Origin: Colletotrichum lupini
Lineage: Eukaryota > Ascomycota > Sordariomycetes > Glomerellales > Glomerellaceae
NCBI RefSeq assembly: GCF_023278565.1
Contig: NC_064678.1
Coordinates: 3,286,001 to 3,350,000 of the forward strand
Length of the DNA stretch: 64,000 bases
Direction of reading: 5' to 3'
The notes under the pieces were generated by a model, which made no database searches, was not told the origin of the DNA, and saw only the letters and a list, made by a program, of their open reading frames with translations. This document shows, piece by piece, positions 24,761 through 39,900 of the stretch (the first letter of the stretch is position 1; every line of letters starts with the position of its first letter). A program made the translations under genes and the position numbers.

Positions 24761-26139
24761 TAGCGTTTATTATAATCCGTACTTCTAAGTATTTTATAAA
24801 TTTATAATGCGCCTTAACGACCTTTTATTTATTTATATACTAAACGTTTAAATAAACCCTAAAAAAAGGTTCGTAAATCGGGACCGTAAATATATAGGGG
24901 TTATTAAAGTATTGTAATTTAGCTTTTTAATAAGCTTTATAAGTTATAATTAGCTCCCGGGCTTAAGTATATATTCCTAGTTAGTAATATTATTTTATAA
25001 AATAAAAATAAATAGCCTCTCGTCCCTAGTACTTAAATTTATTATATACTTTATTAATTAGATCTATTTAACAGCTCTTATTATTAATTACTTAAATAAG
25101 TTAGGGACGAGTCTTCGTTCTTTATTAAAATAAAAGTTTATTTTATATAATAAATCGCGTCGCTATTTATTTAAAACGTCTAAACTAATTAAAAAGTATA
25201 CTTATTAGCCTCTTTAAAATAAATAAAAAATAAGTAATTTATCTTAAAAAATCCGATTATTATTTATTTAGCGCTAATATATTAGTTAGAATATTTATTT
25301 CTTATGCTTAATTAATAGTAATATTACTACGGCTATATATTGCGAAAAAAAGTTTTTTATAATATATATTTATAAAACTCGTACGTTAATAAAGTCCTCG
25401 ATATTTTTATTAAGCTCTATTTTAACTAAGTTAAATTAGGTAAGGATTTTTTTAAAAAGCTATTTATTATAGTAATTTTCTTTTCGTTAATATACTTAAT
25501 TTTAAAATTAAAAAGTTTAATTTAAAAGAGCTAGTGCGTTATTATTATTAATAATAAGTTATTTACTATGCTATTAATTTAAATAACTAAGATTTAAGCG
25601 TCGGCTTTTAATAAAAAGTTAATTCTAAATAGATAATTATAAAAACGCTTTAAGCTTATTAAAACGCCTCGTATTTTAAGCTTATTAAAATTATAATTAA
25701 GTTCTAGCCCGTACTATATCTCGCTCTTATATTAAGTAATAATATACTTATTATTAATAATTTAACTAAGTATATTACCTTATTTTTTAATATTAATATT
25801 TATTATAAGGATAATCTACTTAGCCTCGGTACTATAGTTTAATAAAACTAAAATAGGGGTTATAATAATTACTTTTTTAAATATTTTTATAACTTCGATT
25901 TATAATACTTCTTATTTAAAAAACTAGTTTTTACTAAGTAAAGAGTATAATAGGGCCGTTATAAAAAAAAATACTTAATTTAGTAGCGGTAAAAAGTAAT
26001 AATATTAAAAAACGATCTAATTTCTAAAACGTTTAAGTATTTTATTTATTTAAGGATCTTAAGGAATTTAACTTAATTAGGCTATCTCTTTTTTATATTA
26101 TAGAAGTAGCTTATAATAACTATAAATAACTAGTACTAT

Positions 26140-26340
26140 TATAACTTTACTCTAAAAATAGTATAGCTAGCTAGCTTAATATTAACTAGAACTTAATTAA
26201 TATTCTAAAAGTATTTATAAACGAATTACTAGATCCTAGGATAGTTAGTTAAATATTTATCGTTATAATAAGATCATAGGCTTTTAACTACGATATTATT
26301 AATAAAAGCGCTATAGTATTTCGAAATTAGGTTATAAAAA
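26140..26340 (-). pseudogene. Gypsy reverse transcriptase relic
   Basis: The minus-strand frame reads SAFINNIVVKS (degraded from an F-x-DD-x-x-V-K-G-P active-site block), followed by a NYPRI..FVYKYF stretch and LASYT. This resembles the catalytic Asp-Asp loop and downstream PGIRRFVxEH and AGLT motifs of one fungal Gypsy lineage. Confidence 0.65.
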
Positions 26341-29300
26341 ATACGGGTTATAATTTAATAAAACTAAATTACTAAATTTATTACCCCCTATAAAAGGGTA
26401 TAGTATTTATATAGCCCGAGTAGAGTTAAGAAAGTTATTAAATCGTAGCTCTTTTTATTTAAAAAGATCTAATCGTAATTAGAAAAGAAATTTAAAAAGG
26501 AGATAAGCTAATTTATAATAAATTCTTTTAAAAACTCGTTAGTATTAAGTAGTTACTAAGCGTTTCGAAGAGTAATAGTATTAATTTTAGTTATTAAGTT
26601 AATTAGCTAAAAACCGCCGTCCTTTTTTATTATTAAGAAGTAGGGGTTCTAATATATAATATAGCTTTCCTTAATAATATTTTAAGTAATATATTTTTAA
26701 ATTATTTTAAAAGCTTTTAATAATAAAGTTTTTAAAATAGGGATACCCTTTATTTATTAAGCTTTATAAAATACAGTTTTAATTAATTATAATAGCGTAA
26801 TTATAGGGTCGAGACGGCCGTATTTAAAAAAGTCCTATATTAGTACTTTTTTTTAATTAAGAAGTATTTACTTAAAGAGATCTTATTTACGAAATAAGAA
26901 GTAGTTATAACTTTTAAAAATAGCTTAAAGTCGATCGTTCGTTAATTTAGAGCTTAGTTTTATATTTAAAAACTTAGGTATAATAATATTTTTAGAAGGG
27001 CTTAATTAGTTTCGTAACTTATATTTAACCTTTTTAAGCTTTTTAAGTTTTTAGTAAGGATTATTATTAAATATTAATTTATTAAAGGGCGTATTATTAA
27101 TTAGTTAGACTTTTTAGTCTTTTTTTATATATATCGTATTAGCTTTAGTAATATAGAGAATCTTATAAAAGGCTTTTTTAGTTACTTTATATAATTTTAA
27201 TATTTCTTATCTTAGTTTCTTAATCTATCGTTCGATATATAATTCCTCTTATTAAAAAATAAGTATTCTCGTTAAGAAACGTAAATCGTTTTAATTAGCC
27301 GATTCTTTCGGCGTATTTCTAGCCTTAGTACGAGTAGTTATTATTACTTTTTTAATTTATATAATTTAAAACTAAATTATATAAAGCGCAACTATAATTA
27401 TAATTTAGTTAGCTTAGTTTTAGTTTAAAACTACCGTAATACGCTCGTCTTTTTTTAATTTAAATTCTAAATAAGGGTTATTAAAACTAATAATATTCTT
27501 AGTTATATTACTAATATTTAGGTTTTTAATCCGAAAACTTCCTTTACGTATTATTTAAAATAGGGTAAAATATCCTTTACGTCCTAAAAACCGTTCGTTT
27601 TAATTATCTTTATAGGGATTCTTAACCTCGCGTTTTTAATATAAATTAGAGCGGTAATTATTAACTTATTATATTTAAAAAATAGTTTAGTATTTTATAT
27701 AAATAGAAGACTTAGTAATAACGGATTAGAGGTCTCTCGCTCGTCCTTAATAAAAAAATAAGTAGTTATTTTAAACTTACTAATTTATATATTTATAAAA
27801 TAGAAGCTATTAAAAGTTATTTAGCTAGCCGGATCGTACTTAAACGTTTATATCTAGAGTTTTATTACTATATAAAAAATACTAGCTTTCTTAACGTATT
27901 ATTTTAAGAAAATATTAACTTACGCCCTAATATTTAAGATTATAATTATCGTCGAACCTTTATTATTTTAATTTATACTAAATATTTAGATTTTTAACTA
28001 TAAATGGGCGTTTAAAATTATAAACATTAAAAATTTAGAAGTCGGATTAGCGCCTCCAACTTTACTAACTTTTATTATATAGCTCGATCTTAAGAAGAGG
28101 TTCTTATTATACTTATTAAAAAGATCCTTAATATCCTTTTATTATTATCTATTCTTTACTAAGTTAATTAAGGATCTTAGAGCTTTTAATAAGATTTTAT
28201 TAGTATTAAAATACCCTTAATTATATATTAAAATTATTATTATTACGGTATATTTTAGTAAAATCTTTTATAAGAAGTTTATAAAAAGCGAGATCGGGGC
28301 CTCGAGCCTCTTTTCTATTAACTTTTTAACTTTAACCTTAAGGTTAAAATCGCGGGGCTAATTTATAATTATTATTTTCTAAGTCTTATAAAAGAAAGGC
28401 TCTTAGGTTTTTTAAATATTAGTATTATAAATACTAATTAGGATTTTAATAAGCTAGGGCCTAGAGGTAGATCTAAAAATTACGTTCTTTACTATTTTAA
28501 GAACTTTGTTATTATTATTAGTTTTTTATAATTTTTCTTTTTTAATTAGAGAAAAAAACCGTTTTTCTTTTAAATTATAAAAGCTAACTTAGGCTATTAA
28601 TACTATACGTCTTTTTAAAATATAATTTAGTTATTAAGGTACGATTCTTAGGGGGTCTTTTTTTACAAATAATATAAATATCCGCTTAGTTATAGTAACC
28701 TAAATTAGGTCGTATTACGTAAACGTATTTAATTATATTTATAAAATTAGTAAAAGGGAGTATAAGTATAGTTTACTAGAGTAGTCCGATTTAGTAATTT
28801 AGAATTTACTTAACTAAAAGCTTAGTATTTTCTTTAGTTAATATATTTACTACGTAAGAAAAAAAGGTAATACGATTAGTAATTACGTGTTTTTTTCCGT
28901 TTTTAATTATAATAAAGGGGATATTATTTATAAGCTTATACCCGTTACGCTTTTCGTAATACTAAGCTCCCTAAGTTAAAATAATAAGATAGGTATCTTT
29001 ATTAAGAATATACTAATCGTAATCTTTAATAATTCAATAGTATTAACTTTAGTAGTATTAATAGCGATCACTAGGTTTTATAATTAGGGGTTAATTAAGA
29101 TACGCAGCGCTTATATTAAATATATAAATAAGGCCTTAAGAGTAAATACTATTTTAATAAATTCTTAGCTTACTTATCCTATTAGCTAGGTTAAAATTAG
29201 TAGTATTATTAATAGCTACTTAAGTAACCTAGACCTTTATTATTAATTAGTAATATTATTAATAGTTTAGATATTAATACTAAGTATTATTATGCGCTTA

Positions 29301-31002
29301 AGGAGTAGGGGGTCGTAATAAGGGTTTAGGTTGATTTTAATTATTTATAAAAAGTAAGCTATATTCTTTTTTATACATAATTATATTAAAAAGTCTTATT
29401 TTAAACTTTATATATTTTATAAATTTAATAAAGCTATCTAAAATAACCCTAACTTCTTTTATTATTACTTTTCTAATATTAGTATAAAACCGCTTATATA
29501 CGGCCTTAATTAGGCTCTTATTAGTTATAATATAGAGGTTTTATTACTTAGTAAGGGTAATTACGTTATTAATTTTAATAAATAGTACCTAAGTAGAGTT
29601 TAAATTAGAAAACGAAATAAGTAGCCCCTTAGTAACTTTCTTAATTTACTCTTTTTTATTTAAAAAGTAATTAATATCTTATTTTCCGTACTTTTATAAA
29701 AAGAAATCTTTAGCTTAAGCCTAAAGTAATTTTTTAATTACGTTTTTAATTAAAGTTTAATAATCTCTTTTTATAATATATATAATAAGCTTATTTTTAA
29801 ATTAGTCCGGGACCTTACTAATCTCGTACTAGTCCTCGAACTTTTTTAAAAAGTTTATAATATTATCGTTTTTAAAAACTATAGTCCCTTTTTAACTAGG
29901 GAACGGTATTTTATAAAAACTTATATTTTTTATTAAATTAGGCTAAGGAATTATAAAAACCTTAGTTTAAAATATAATAATTTAGATCTAAGTAGTAATA
30001 ATATTTAAGAGGGTATTAATTAAAGTATTTATCCTAACCTAAGCTATAACTAGTTTTTTTTAATTAAATTAGTAAGTAAATTTATTAAAAAGTATAGCTT
30101 TTTTATTATTAAATAACTCCGCAGCCTATAAGTTTTAATAAACCGTAAAAACTAGTTTAATAAATAGTCTATTTAAAATAAAAAAGTTAAGTTCGTATAA
30201 TTAAACGTCCTAAGAAGCGCTAATAGTAATAAAAATAGCGTATTAATTATTTATATTTATAATCCGAGGTTATTAAAAATATAGTTCGTCGATTCTATTT
30301 ATAATCTTAATAGTTTTATATTAATCTATCTATTTTAAATAGAGTTCAAAAAGAGAGGAGGGGAGCTATTTTAATAATTAGAACGTAGTTATTATTTTAA
30401 TTAATATAATTTAAGCCGTTTTTTTAGTCCTTATTATATATATAACTAAAGTTTTAATTAAATATCGTATTAGGCCTATAGTAATACTAATTAAAATTAT
30501 TAATAAGTTTAATTAAAAACTAGTTTTATAAGCGCCCTTAGCCCGACGTATCCGCACTTTTAAATAAGTTTATTATTAAGTTTTTAAGCTATATTGATTA
30601 GCAGGGAGCAGTCTAATTAAATAACTAGCTATACCTATTAAGGTATTTTATTAATTCTAATTTTAACTTATTATTTATCTTATTATATTATCGTAGTGTT
30701 TTATACTTAGGCTTAATCCGGTCCTAAGTATCCGCGTTTTTATTTATTTATTTATCTTATTTACTTCTTAAGGTCTATTATATCCCCCGTCTTATTAAAT
30801 AAAAAGCCCTTTCTTATACGTTTTCGTTTTTATATCTTAATTATCTAATTATCTTTTTTTAAATTAAAGTCCTAATATTTATATTCGTTTTAATTATTAT
30901 ACCGTTTTCTTTAATTAATTATTTAAAGTATTTTTAATTAAGTTGGGTTTTTTTTTACTTATTTTTTTATTTAATAAGGAAGGGATTTTTAAAAAGGGAG
31001 AT

Positions 31003-31369
31003 TATTAAAAACGTATAAAGTAAAAAGGACTCTCGTAGTACGGTATTTGAAAAAAACTATCAATACTTATAAAAGTAATATAAAATACCTCTTTTAATTA
31101 AGTTAATACGGTTTTAATTAACGGAGCTATAGCTAAGGAAAAGAAAAGAATATTAACTAAATTAAAAAAGTAAACTTCTTAATTATTTTATATTATTACG
31201 TATAAAAATAAATTATTAAAAAGGCTTTAGTTCGATCTTAAAAAGTATATATATAATTAAAATAAAAATCCGCGTTACTAAGCTCTTATTTTTAATCGGG
31301 GCCCTTCTTTTTATATTTTACTTTAATTAGCTCTCTTATAGATCCCTAAACTTAATTAGCTTTTTAAAA
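31003..31369 (-). repeat. 5' LTR of the Gypsy element
   Basis: 367 bp, matching 18111-18477 over its full length. Confidence 0.88.
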
Positions 31370-33763
31370 CGTACCGCTAGGACTAATCGCCCTACCCTAT
31401 TTTAATAGTAAAAGTAGCTTATAACTATTATAATAAAAAAAGAGGACTTAAATAACGAGAAAGAGGAGGACTTACTATCTTTTTTATATACTATTTTTAT
31501 TAATAATTATAAAGCCCCTTTTTTATATTAAATAACTAATAGCTTTATTTAGGTATATTTTATCTCTTTTCTAGCTATCTTAATCCTTATTTAAAATAAA
31601 GAATAATTATTATAGTATAGAGCGGAGAGTTATTTAACTTAGTATAATACTTATTAAGGACTTACTAAGTATTAATAACTAATAGTTAGAAATATTTTTA
31701 CGAATTAAAATTATGATTAAAAAGTAGCTCTACCTACTCCCTACATATATATTTAAACTAAATATAACAAAAGATACTATTTAAAATTGAAAATTAAAAA
31801 AGAGGTTAGGATATAAATTAATAACGAGCTAATTACTAATAAAGTAGTATTACTTACGTTAATTATAATTACGACGCTACGATTTAAAAAGCTATAAGAT
31901 CTATTTCTTTTTTAAAACATTTATTATATAACCTCTTTTCCTCTTTAAAATAGTTAATAAAATACTTAAGACTTATTATTACTTTTTATAAATAGTTATA
32001 ACCGTCTTTTTTACCCTAGCCTTAGTATTTTATTATTTAAAAATAAAATAGCTTAAGTACTACCTTTAGCTTAGCTAATAATTACTAATCGTTATTATTA
32101 AAAACGTCGTTAATAGGGATCCGTTACTTTAGATCCTTATAAGCTCGACTAGTTACTAAAAAAATATAGATCTACTTTTTTTTTTATAAAGAATACTATA
32201 TTATAAAATATATCGAATTTCATTTTATATCGTTATTAAGTATTAATATAAGCTCTTATAACGACTTTTTAAAGAGAGTAAATATATTATTCTCGTCGGT
32301 CTTATTACTAACCTCGAGGAAGGCCTTATATTATTAAAATAATAAGTAAATAAATTTAATAACGTTTTAAAGCTTATTAATAAGGCCCCTTATATACTAG
32401 AGGTTAAGATCTTTTTAAAATTACTTAATATTAATTAATATATTTAATTCTTATTTAAATACCTCTTTATTATTACTAAATAAAAAGGCCCTACTAATGA
32501 GGTTAAGGATATAACTATAATATTTAATCCTTTAGTTAAGAATATTTTCTTAAGTATAAGTATAAAATAATATAGGATATAAATAACCTAGGTAAGTATC
32601 GTTATTTAAAGTATTATTATAAATAATCACTCCGACTTAATTACTTAATTCCTAGTTATTTATTATAGACTTTATAATTTAGGTAATATTAGCTTTATTA
32701 TAAGTACTATACTATTATTATAAAATAATAAGGTATTATATTTATTACTTAGTATGGTTTAAAAAGTAAGTAAAGACGGTAATAATAATATTCCGTATTA
32801 GCGAGGTTTATAAATTAAATAATAAATAGACTTTTATTATTAACCTCCGGATTTCTATCCTAATTATATCTTTTTTTTTAATGAAGATCCTACTTAGCTC
32901 CTTTTTTATATTTCTATATAATAATAAAAGTTCGTTAGTAATATTATAATTTAATTAATGAAAGAGGGCCCGGAGGTAAAGATCTTAAAAAGTTATAAAT
33001 AAGCTATTATTATTAATAACATACCTAATTACTAATTCTTTAATTCTCGTTACTTAGCCCTTTATAATAGTATTAAAAATAAGTTTTTATCTTTTTAATA
33101 TAGAGTCGTACTCTAAGGATTTTAATAAATATAATAACTCGCTAGAGCCTAGATTTATTATTTAGTATTTTAACTTTAAGTAAGTTATTACTAAGCTTAT
33201 AATTACTATTTTAAAATAAGTAATAATACTTATTTTGTTATAGCAATAATAAAATTAAAAAACTTCGCTTTAACTATTTTTATTATAAATCTCTTAAATA
33301 AAGACCCCCTCTAAGTAAATCTACGACTTCTTTAGCCTTATAGCCTTTTATAATATTAAATTATTATTAATAAAAGTCCTCCTTTTTTAAATTATTTTTA
33401 AAAAGGTGAAGAGGTTATTATAATTCTTAAAGTTAGTTAATAATACGAGGCTAGCGTTAATTAGGGTCTATAGTTACGAAGTAATTTAAAATAGCTACTA
33501 CGTATTAAAAATTATATAACTTATTACTAATTAATTAATTATAATATAGCGAATCGATTAATATATAATTCAATTAATTTCGATAATAATTATAATAGTT
33601 ATAAAGGGTTAGAAATAGTAATACGTAACTTCGTTAGTTTTATTAATATTAAAAAAAGGGGGTACTAGTTAACTAGTATAGGTTTTTTAAATTCCTAAAT
33701 AAAATAAAATACTAAATCTAGCGCTCTATACTACTTAGGGGTTTTTTTATATAATAATTATTA
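31370..33763. other. RIP-mutated, unassigned AT-rich DNA
   Basis: 2.4 kb with the same loss of CA and TG as the neighbouring elements, hence probably once repetitive. No LTR, inverted repeat or protein motif could be recognised. Confidence 0.5.
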
Positions 33764-33792
33764 ATAATCTATTTAATGAAATAGTATAATAC
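33764..33792 (+). other. tRNA-like (pol III A-box-like) half next to the Copia LTR
   Basis: TTTAATGAAATAGTATAAT resembles a tRNA D-arm/A-box after G-to-A decay. It ends in AATAC at the LTR border. The matching T-arm half lies inverted at 43484-43534 with the same AATAC. The halves alone would not justify a tRNA call. Confidence 0.4.
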
Positions 33793-33997
33793 TATTGGTA
33801 TCCTTATTATAAGGTAGTTAGTTCGAACCGTAGTTAACGAAGAGATTAATTAAACTATATAAATATTTACGTAATAAGTATAAAAAAGAGGTTATAACCG
33901 TAAGTTAAGCTAGTTATAATAATTATAAATAGGGCCCCTAATTAGCCCTTATATAGTCGGCTATATACCGTAATTAAATTAAATTTCTAATCTAATA
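33793..33997 (-). repeat. 3' LTR of Copia-2 copy 1
   Basis: 205 bp. The outer end TATTGGTATCC keeps near-original sequence; the motif AGGGCCCCTAATTAGCCC in the middle marks all copies. Confidence 0.9.
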
Positions 33998-36900
33998 CTA
34001 ACTTTTTTTTTTTTATTAATTTAACCGCTATAATTAGAAATATAATTCGACCTTGGGCCCGTTTACTAAGTCGTCTCTTTTTCCCCCTTTTCTTTACTTT
34101 TTTTATATAACCTATCCCTCTATTTATATAATAACTTTTTTACTACTTATAAATTACTCTAATCCCTTATTTAATACTGCTTTTATAAAAGCGTTTGCGA
34201 GGTTATGTTTATTATTAATTTAATAAATCTTAAGTATCTCGCGCCTTTTATATAATTACTTAAGGGCTATAATATTAATTATAAGCCTCTTTTCTTTTAT
34301 CGTTCCTAATTTAATAAAGTATTCGTATAGCGAGTAAGAATTAATATAAATAACCATTAGAATAGGTAAAAGGCTAATTTAATTAGTAATCTTTCTTAGT
34401 ATTATTAAAATTATATAAAAGAGGTTAACGCCGTTAATTATATTATAAACCTCTAACGCTAGTATACTTCTTATTACTTACTTATTTTTAATTAATAAAT
34501 AATAGATTATATTATTATATATAATAAATTCGCTCTTACTTATACTCTTATTAACTAAGATAATAATATACCCTAATTACGAAATAAGGTTATTATTATT
34601 TATAAATAACTTATTAATAAAGACGTAGAGCTTATTAATTATAAGGTTAATTAGGTAGTAGACGAGACCTCGATCGAGATTTATTTATTATTACTTAAGC
34701 TACTTATTAAATACCTCGACGTTTTATTTAGTTAGATTTATAGCCTACGCTACCCTAGCGTAGTTAAAAGTTATTTTAGGTTAATAAATACTTATAATAT
34801 ATACCCTTTATATAAGCTTAGCTTTATATTACTTTTTAATCTTAATTACGTTTAGATTAATAAGGTTAATCTTTTTACCCTACCCCTTTTATTAAAAAAC
34901 GACGGTTTCTTTTTTAATTATAAAAGTCTTGCCGTTAAATACTAAGGGGGTGTTTATTATAAAGACCCTTTTTAGTTTTATTATAAAGCCCGCTTTCTAA
35001 AGCTCCTTATCCTCCTTTTTTATAAAGTTAATATTAAATAAGCCTACTATATTATTAGTCTATATTCTAACGATCCTAAATTAATTACCTTTATACTCCG
35101 TAACTAATAAGTATAAGTTATACGTAAAAGTAATTATTAATAATTAATTAATATAAAAATCGTAATAAGTAGCTTATTAATAAGTGCCCGATTCTATAAG
35201 CTTATATAGTAGCTTAAGTACTTTAATAATCGTATCTTCTAGGTACTTACTAGCTATTTCTTTTAATAAATAGGCTAGGATTTTCTTTATAAGCCCTATA
35301 ACTAATTAGGTATAGGCCTAGGTAATATTATAGCTCTAAATCTCGTATCCCTTCTTTTATAATAATACTATTAATACTATTATTAATCGTTAGTTATAGT
35401 ACTATATAGTAAGTAATTATATAAATAGCGTCGCCTTTTTAACGTTACCGTACCCTTAAATTACGTATCTAGACTTCTCGTATAGCTAGGGTATTCCTTT
35501 TCTTTTTGTTTTATAAACTATTTATAATTTAAATATATAGAGGTTTATATATTTTTCTAAGTTATATAGGATAAATTAATAAACCCCTCGATTATAAAAA
35601 ATATTTATTTTAATAAGATCTAATCCCTTATATAGCTTTTAAATAGTTATAATTATACCTTCTTTACGTAATTTAACTACTAGCTCAAAATCGGCTTTTT
35701 CTTTTATTATATAAAAAGTATTAATTACCTCGTTACTAATAATAAATTACTATATTAAGGCTTGCCGTTATAGTCTTCTATAACGTCTCGCTAGTAATAT
35801 TAGTACCTTTTTAGCAATTTCCTTTTCCTTATTATTTATTAGTACTATTATAACGATTTTATTAAGGATAATTTCTTATACTTTTACTACGGGTTATATA
35901 ATTTCTCTTAGCTCTTCTTTTTTTTATAAGTTAGAAATTACCTCGTTAAGATCTATATAATACGGTCTAATTATTATAATTAATACTTTAAGTAGCTAGT
36001 TACGATCTCTCGTAACTATATAAGAGCGCTTATTAACGGAAATTAACTTATATAACCTAGCCTATTATTAAGTAATTTCGTATTATACTTATATATCCGA
36101 ATTTAGTAGTATATTTAAATTACCCCCTATATTGGGCCTATTGCGCATAGTAATTACTTTATTAATTTACCTTTTTATACTTATTTTACGCAATACTTAT
36201 ATTACTTTTTTAATTACTTAGGCTCGTTAGCTTATACTTAGTAACGGTAATAAGGTTAAAGTTATTCTTAAATATATTCCAAATACTAATAACATTAGTA
36301 TAAGTCCGTTAGGCCTTATAGTATTATTATAATATTTAAGTACTATTTAGAGGCATTTATTATTAATAAAATCCGGATTTTCTTTTTTAATAATTCTAAA
36401 CGCCCTTTTTAACTACTAGTATACCCTTTTTACCTTTCTAATACTATAATACGTTTTAATAAGTACGACTTTTAGTTATATACTATAAGCCGTCGTATTA
36501 TTCTTAAATTCTACCGATTTAAAACTAATACTGGCGTTAGTTCTAATACTATTTAGTAGTCTCTAGTATATATTAATCTAGCTTGTTTATAGGGCTACTT
36601 ATACTATCTTTACTTATAAATTCTAGAGGAATTACTCTACTTAAAAAAATATAGTTACGTTAATTATATATAATACTAGCTAACTATTTAAATAAAAGAT
36701 ATTAATAACGACTTCTTAATTAAAGTTAAGCTTATTACGTAATTTAAATTTAAATTTATATAAGCTTTGCGTATTTATTTAATATTAATAATATACTTTT
36801 GTTAACTACTCTAATACCCCTATTTTAATATTATTATTACTTAATTACTTTAAGAAGTTATATAGCTTTATAACTAACGAGTACTTAAATCTCTAATATA

Positions 36901-39900
36901 GTTTTCTAAGCTTACTTTTTATTAAGTAATTAATTAACTTCGTATTATTAATAAGCTTTATAAACGTATATCCCTATTATTATTTAATTATTTTGAAGTA
37001 CTTATTACTAGAGATCTTATTCCTTATATTATTAAATATAATACCTAGTCGATCTATATTTTTTAAATATAAGAGAAATAGGGTATTAATAAGTAAAATA
37101 TAAAAAGTTATCGTTCTAAAGTACGTTTTTATTTTTATTATACTTAGGGTAACGATTTCCTTACTTAGGCCGAAACTAATCCTCGTAATACCCGCTATTA
37201 ATATATTAAGCGTTATTAATATAATCTTTTATAGTACTTAGAATTACCCTTTTCTTCTAGTTAACTATTATAATACCCTAGTATTTAAAATAATCCTATA
37301 AAAATTATTTAAGTCGTACCTTTCGCTCGCGTAAAATACTTATATAAGCTTAGTATTTAAAAGATTTAGTTAGTATAAAAAGGACCCCTCTAGCTACCCC
37401 TAGATTTACTTAGTATTATATTCTTTTTTCTTTTAAATATTAAAGAAAATAGCGTTTTCTCTTTAGTTATTGAAAAAATAGGCTTCGGCACTATTAAATT
37501 TGCCTTTTTAACTACCTTTATATCTATTATTTAAAAAACCTTCTTTCATTATTTATAAATAATAGCTTATTTATTAAGAGCTTTTACTACCCTCTATTCG
37601 TTTAGCTTTATATATCCTCTAGAGGTTAACGGGGTAAAAAAAGAGTAGTTAATATTATTAATTTTATTATAATTTAATTTATTAATATAGGGGGTAAGAT
37701 CTTCTTTATTTTCTAAATCTCTTATAAGGAGTATATACTTTAAGCTACTATTTTAGTTATTATTACTAAGTTCTATACCCCTAGATTTACCCTTATATAT
37801 AATAAAGAATTAGTTAAACTAATAAGGGCTAGTTTTACTATTTACTACCCTTAACTTTTTATATTATTCGTACGATTTAATACGCTCTTTTTTAAAATAG
37901 TTACTTAACTAATATCTATTCTTTTTATAAATATAATATTACTTCTTTTATTGCCCTATTTATAAGTTAAATCTCTGCTTATTTAACGAATTTAGGCCTC
38001 TTTATTAGCGATTACTATATCTAGCCTCTTTTCTTTTTTTATTATACGTTTAATTAACTTAATATTATTAATAAGGGCCGTTATACGCTTAGAAATAAGT
38101 TTAGTACGGCATTTTTATTTTAATATTAAAGCTAGATCTTAGCTTCGAGTAGAGCGTCTCGTAGTCTTTAAGTACTTAGTATAAGGTTATTTTTATTTCT
38201 AATATACGCTAGACTATAATATAAAAATATCTAACTTTTTATTTATTTATCCCCTTATTTAGCTAGGTTTTTACTAACTTATTAATTCGATTAATAAGCT
38301 TTTTAAAGATCTTTACTTATAATTTACCCTTTATTATCCTAGTTATAAATATAAAAGAAATCGCTCGTAATTTAAATAAGAGCTTTAAGTTCTTATTATA
38401 AGTTTTAAAGCGGCTTCGGATTATATTAATTATATTAAAAAAGTCGTTTTAATCGAGATTATATACTGCTTCGTAATAATAATTAAAGGCTTTGTTTATA
38501 AGTACGATATTAATTACTAAATAGTATTAGTATTCCCTAATTCTAACTTTTTTATAATAATTATAAAATATCGTTAGGGTTTTTTATAAGACCTTATACT
38601 TCCCCCTAAAGTATAATTTCTTTTTTAAAAAGATCTTTTTAAAGTTTATAAATTATTTCGTATTTACTACTATATTTTTAGTATTTATATATAATCCCTA
38701 TATTACTACGTATTATTAATAACTTCGGGTTATTTATTTCTTTTTTTATTAGCTAATTAGTACTAAATATCGTATTAGTAATAGTAACGAATTATAAATC
38801 GAAAGAAGTAGAATTATTAATTATTATACTTTTAGTACTATATTTTACCCCGGTATATCCTTTTATAATAATAGATTTTTATTAATAATTATAAAAAGGA
38901 AATTTAAGTTATTTACCCTTTTTTTAAATTTATTAAAGTAATTATACGCTCTATTAACCTATACCTAGTTCTATAATACGAATTCCTTTTCTATAATTAT
39001 TATTATTAATATTTCGTATAGCTCTCGTAATTATAATTATATTAATAATACCCCTCGCTTATAAAGGAATTTATTAACTATTTTTATATTTCTTAGGCTT
39101 ACGCTCGCAAACTATTCGTTTAGTTAATAACTAAGGTTATTTACGATCTTATAAAATAAGAGTTACCCCTATAGCCCCTTTTTCTTATAAACCTTAGTTA
39201 AATAGATTAATACCGCGTTAATTTACTTATTATTAAGCTAATTTACGATTTTATATATTTACGTCCCCTAATAGTTTAAGTTAATATTTACTTATTTATA
39301 AAAGATTAGGATTCTATTTAAGATCGGGTTTTATTCTCTTTTTCTTTACCCTAACTTACTAAGGGTCGTGCTCTAGCTTATACTCGTATTAATAATTATT
39401 AATATATTTAATTTTAATAAGGATATATTTAATCCGCGTACTAGTTATAATAAATCCGTACTTTTACTACTTAACGAATTTATTAAAGTTTAAGAGATTC
39501 TTACTTCCTCTCGCCGTCTTATTACTACTCTCGTTTTTATTATTTTTAATAATTATTACTACTTTTTTAAATTACTAGTTATTATACTTATTAAGATCCT
39601 CTTTTTTATTTAATATAAAAAGGTAGGTTTCAATAGTTCTTTTTAATAATAGTAGCGGTAAACGTTTATATTACTATAAGAAGATATAGTAATTAGTCTC
39701 GGGATTTTTATTAATTACTAATTTTTACTATTTTATATATTCTTAGCTTTTTAAGCCTCGTATTTTCTATAATTTTTAAATAGCTTCCTTCCTTAACTTA
39801 CCTTTTTTAAAATAATATTTTATAAAAATAGTTAAAAATAAACGCTAAGTAGCTCGTAAAGGAGCTATATAAGCTATTAAGAACTATATAGGCCGTTAAG

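Larger units (their letters stand above)
18111..31369 (-). mobile_element. Ty3/Gypsy LTR retrotransposon, RIP-inactivated, minus strand
   Basis: Two direct repeats of 367 bp each (18111-18477 and 31003-31369) bound 13.3 kb of RIP-mutated DNA. On the minus strand, relics of a Gypsy reverse transcriptase near 26140-26340 and a Gypsy integrase near 24540-24760 lie in the order RT then integrase, which fixes class and orientation: the 5' LTR is on the right. 13.3 kb is long for a fungal Gypsy element, and about 5.5 kb between integrase and the 3' LTR is unassigned, so other insertions or an extra ORF are likely inside. I could not match target duplications (AAAAG on the left, CGTAC on the right). 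Confidence 0.8.

Noticed and set aside
17541..33792. Very AT-rich DNA as a centromere, mitochondrial insertion or horizontally acquired segment
   Set aside because: The loss of CA/TG with CG kept, together with LTR and transposase relics, is explained by RIP of transposons.
33820..33840. GTTCGAACC in the Copia-2 LTR as a pol III B-box
   Set aside because: It is part of the LTR in every copy and has no A-box at tRNA spacing; probably chance.
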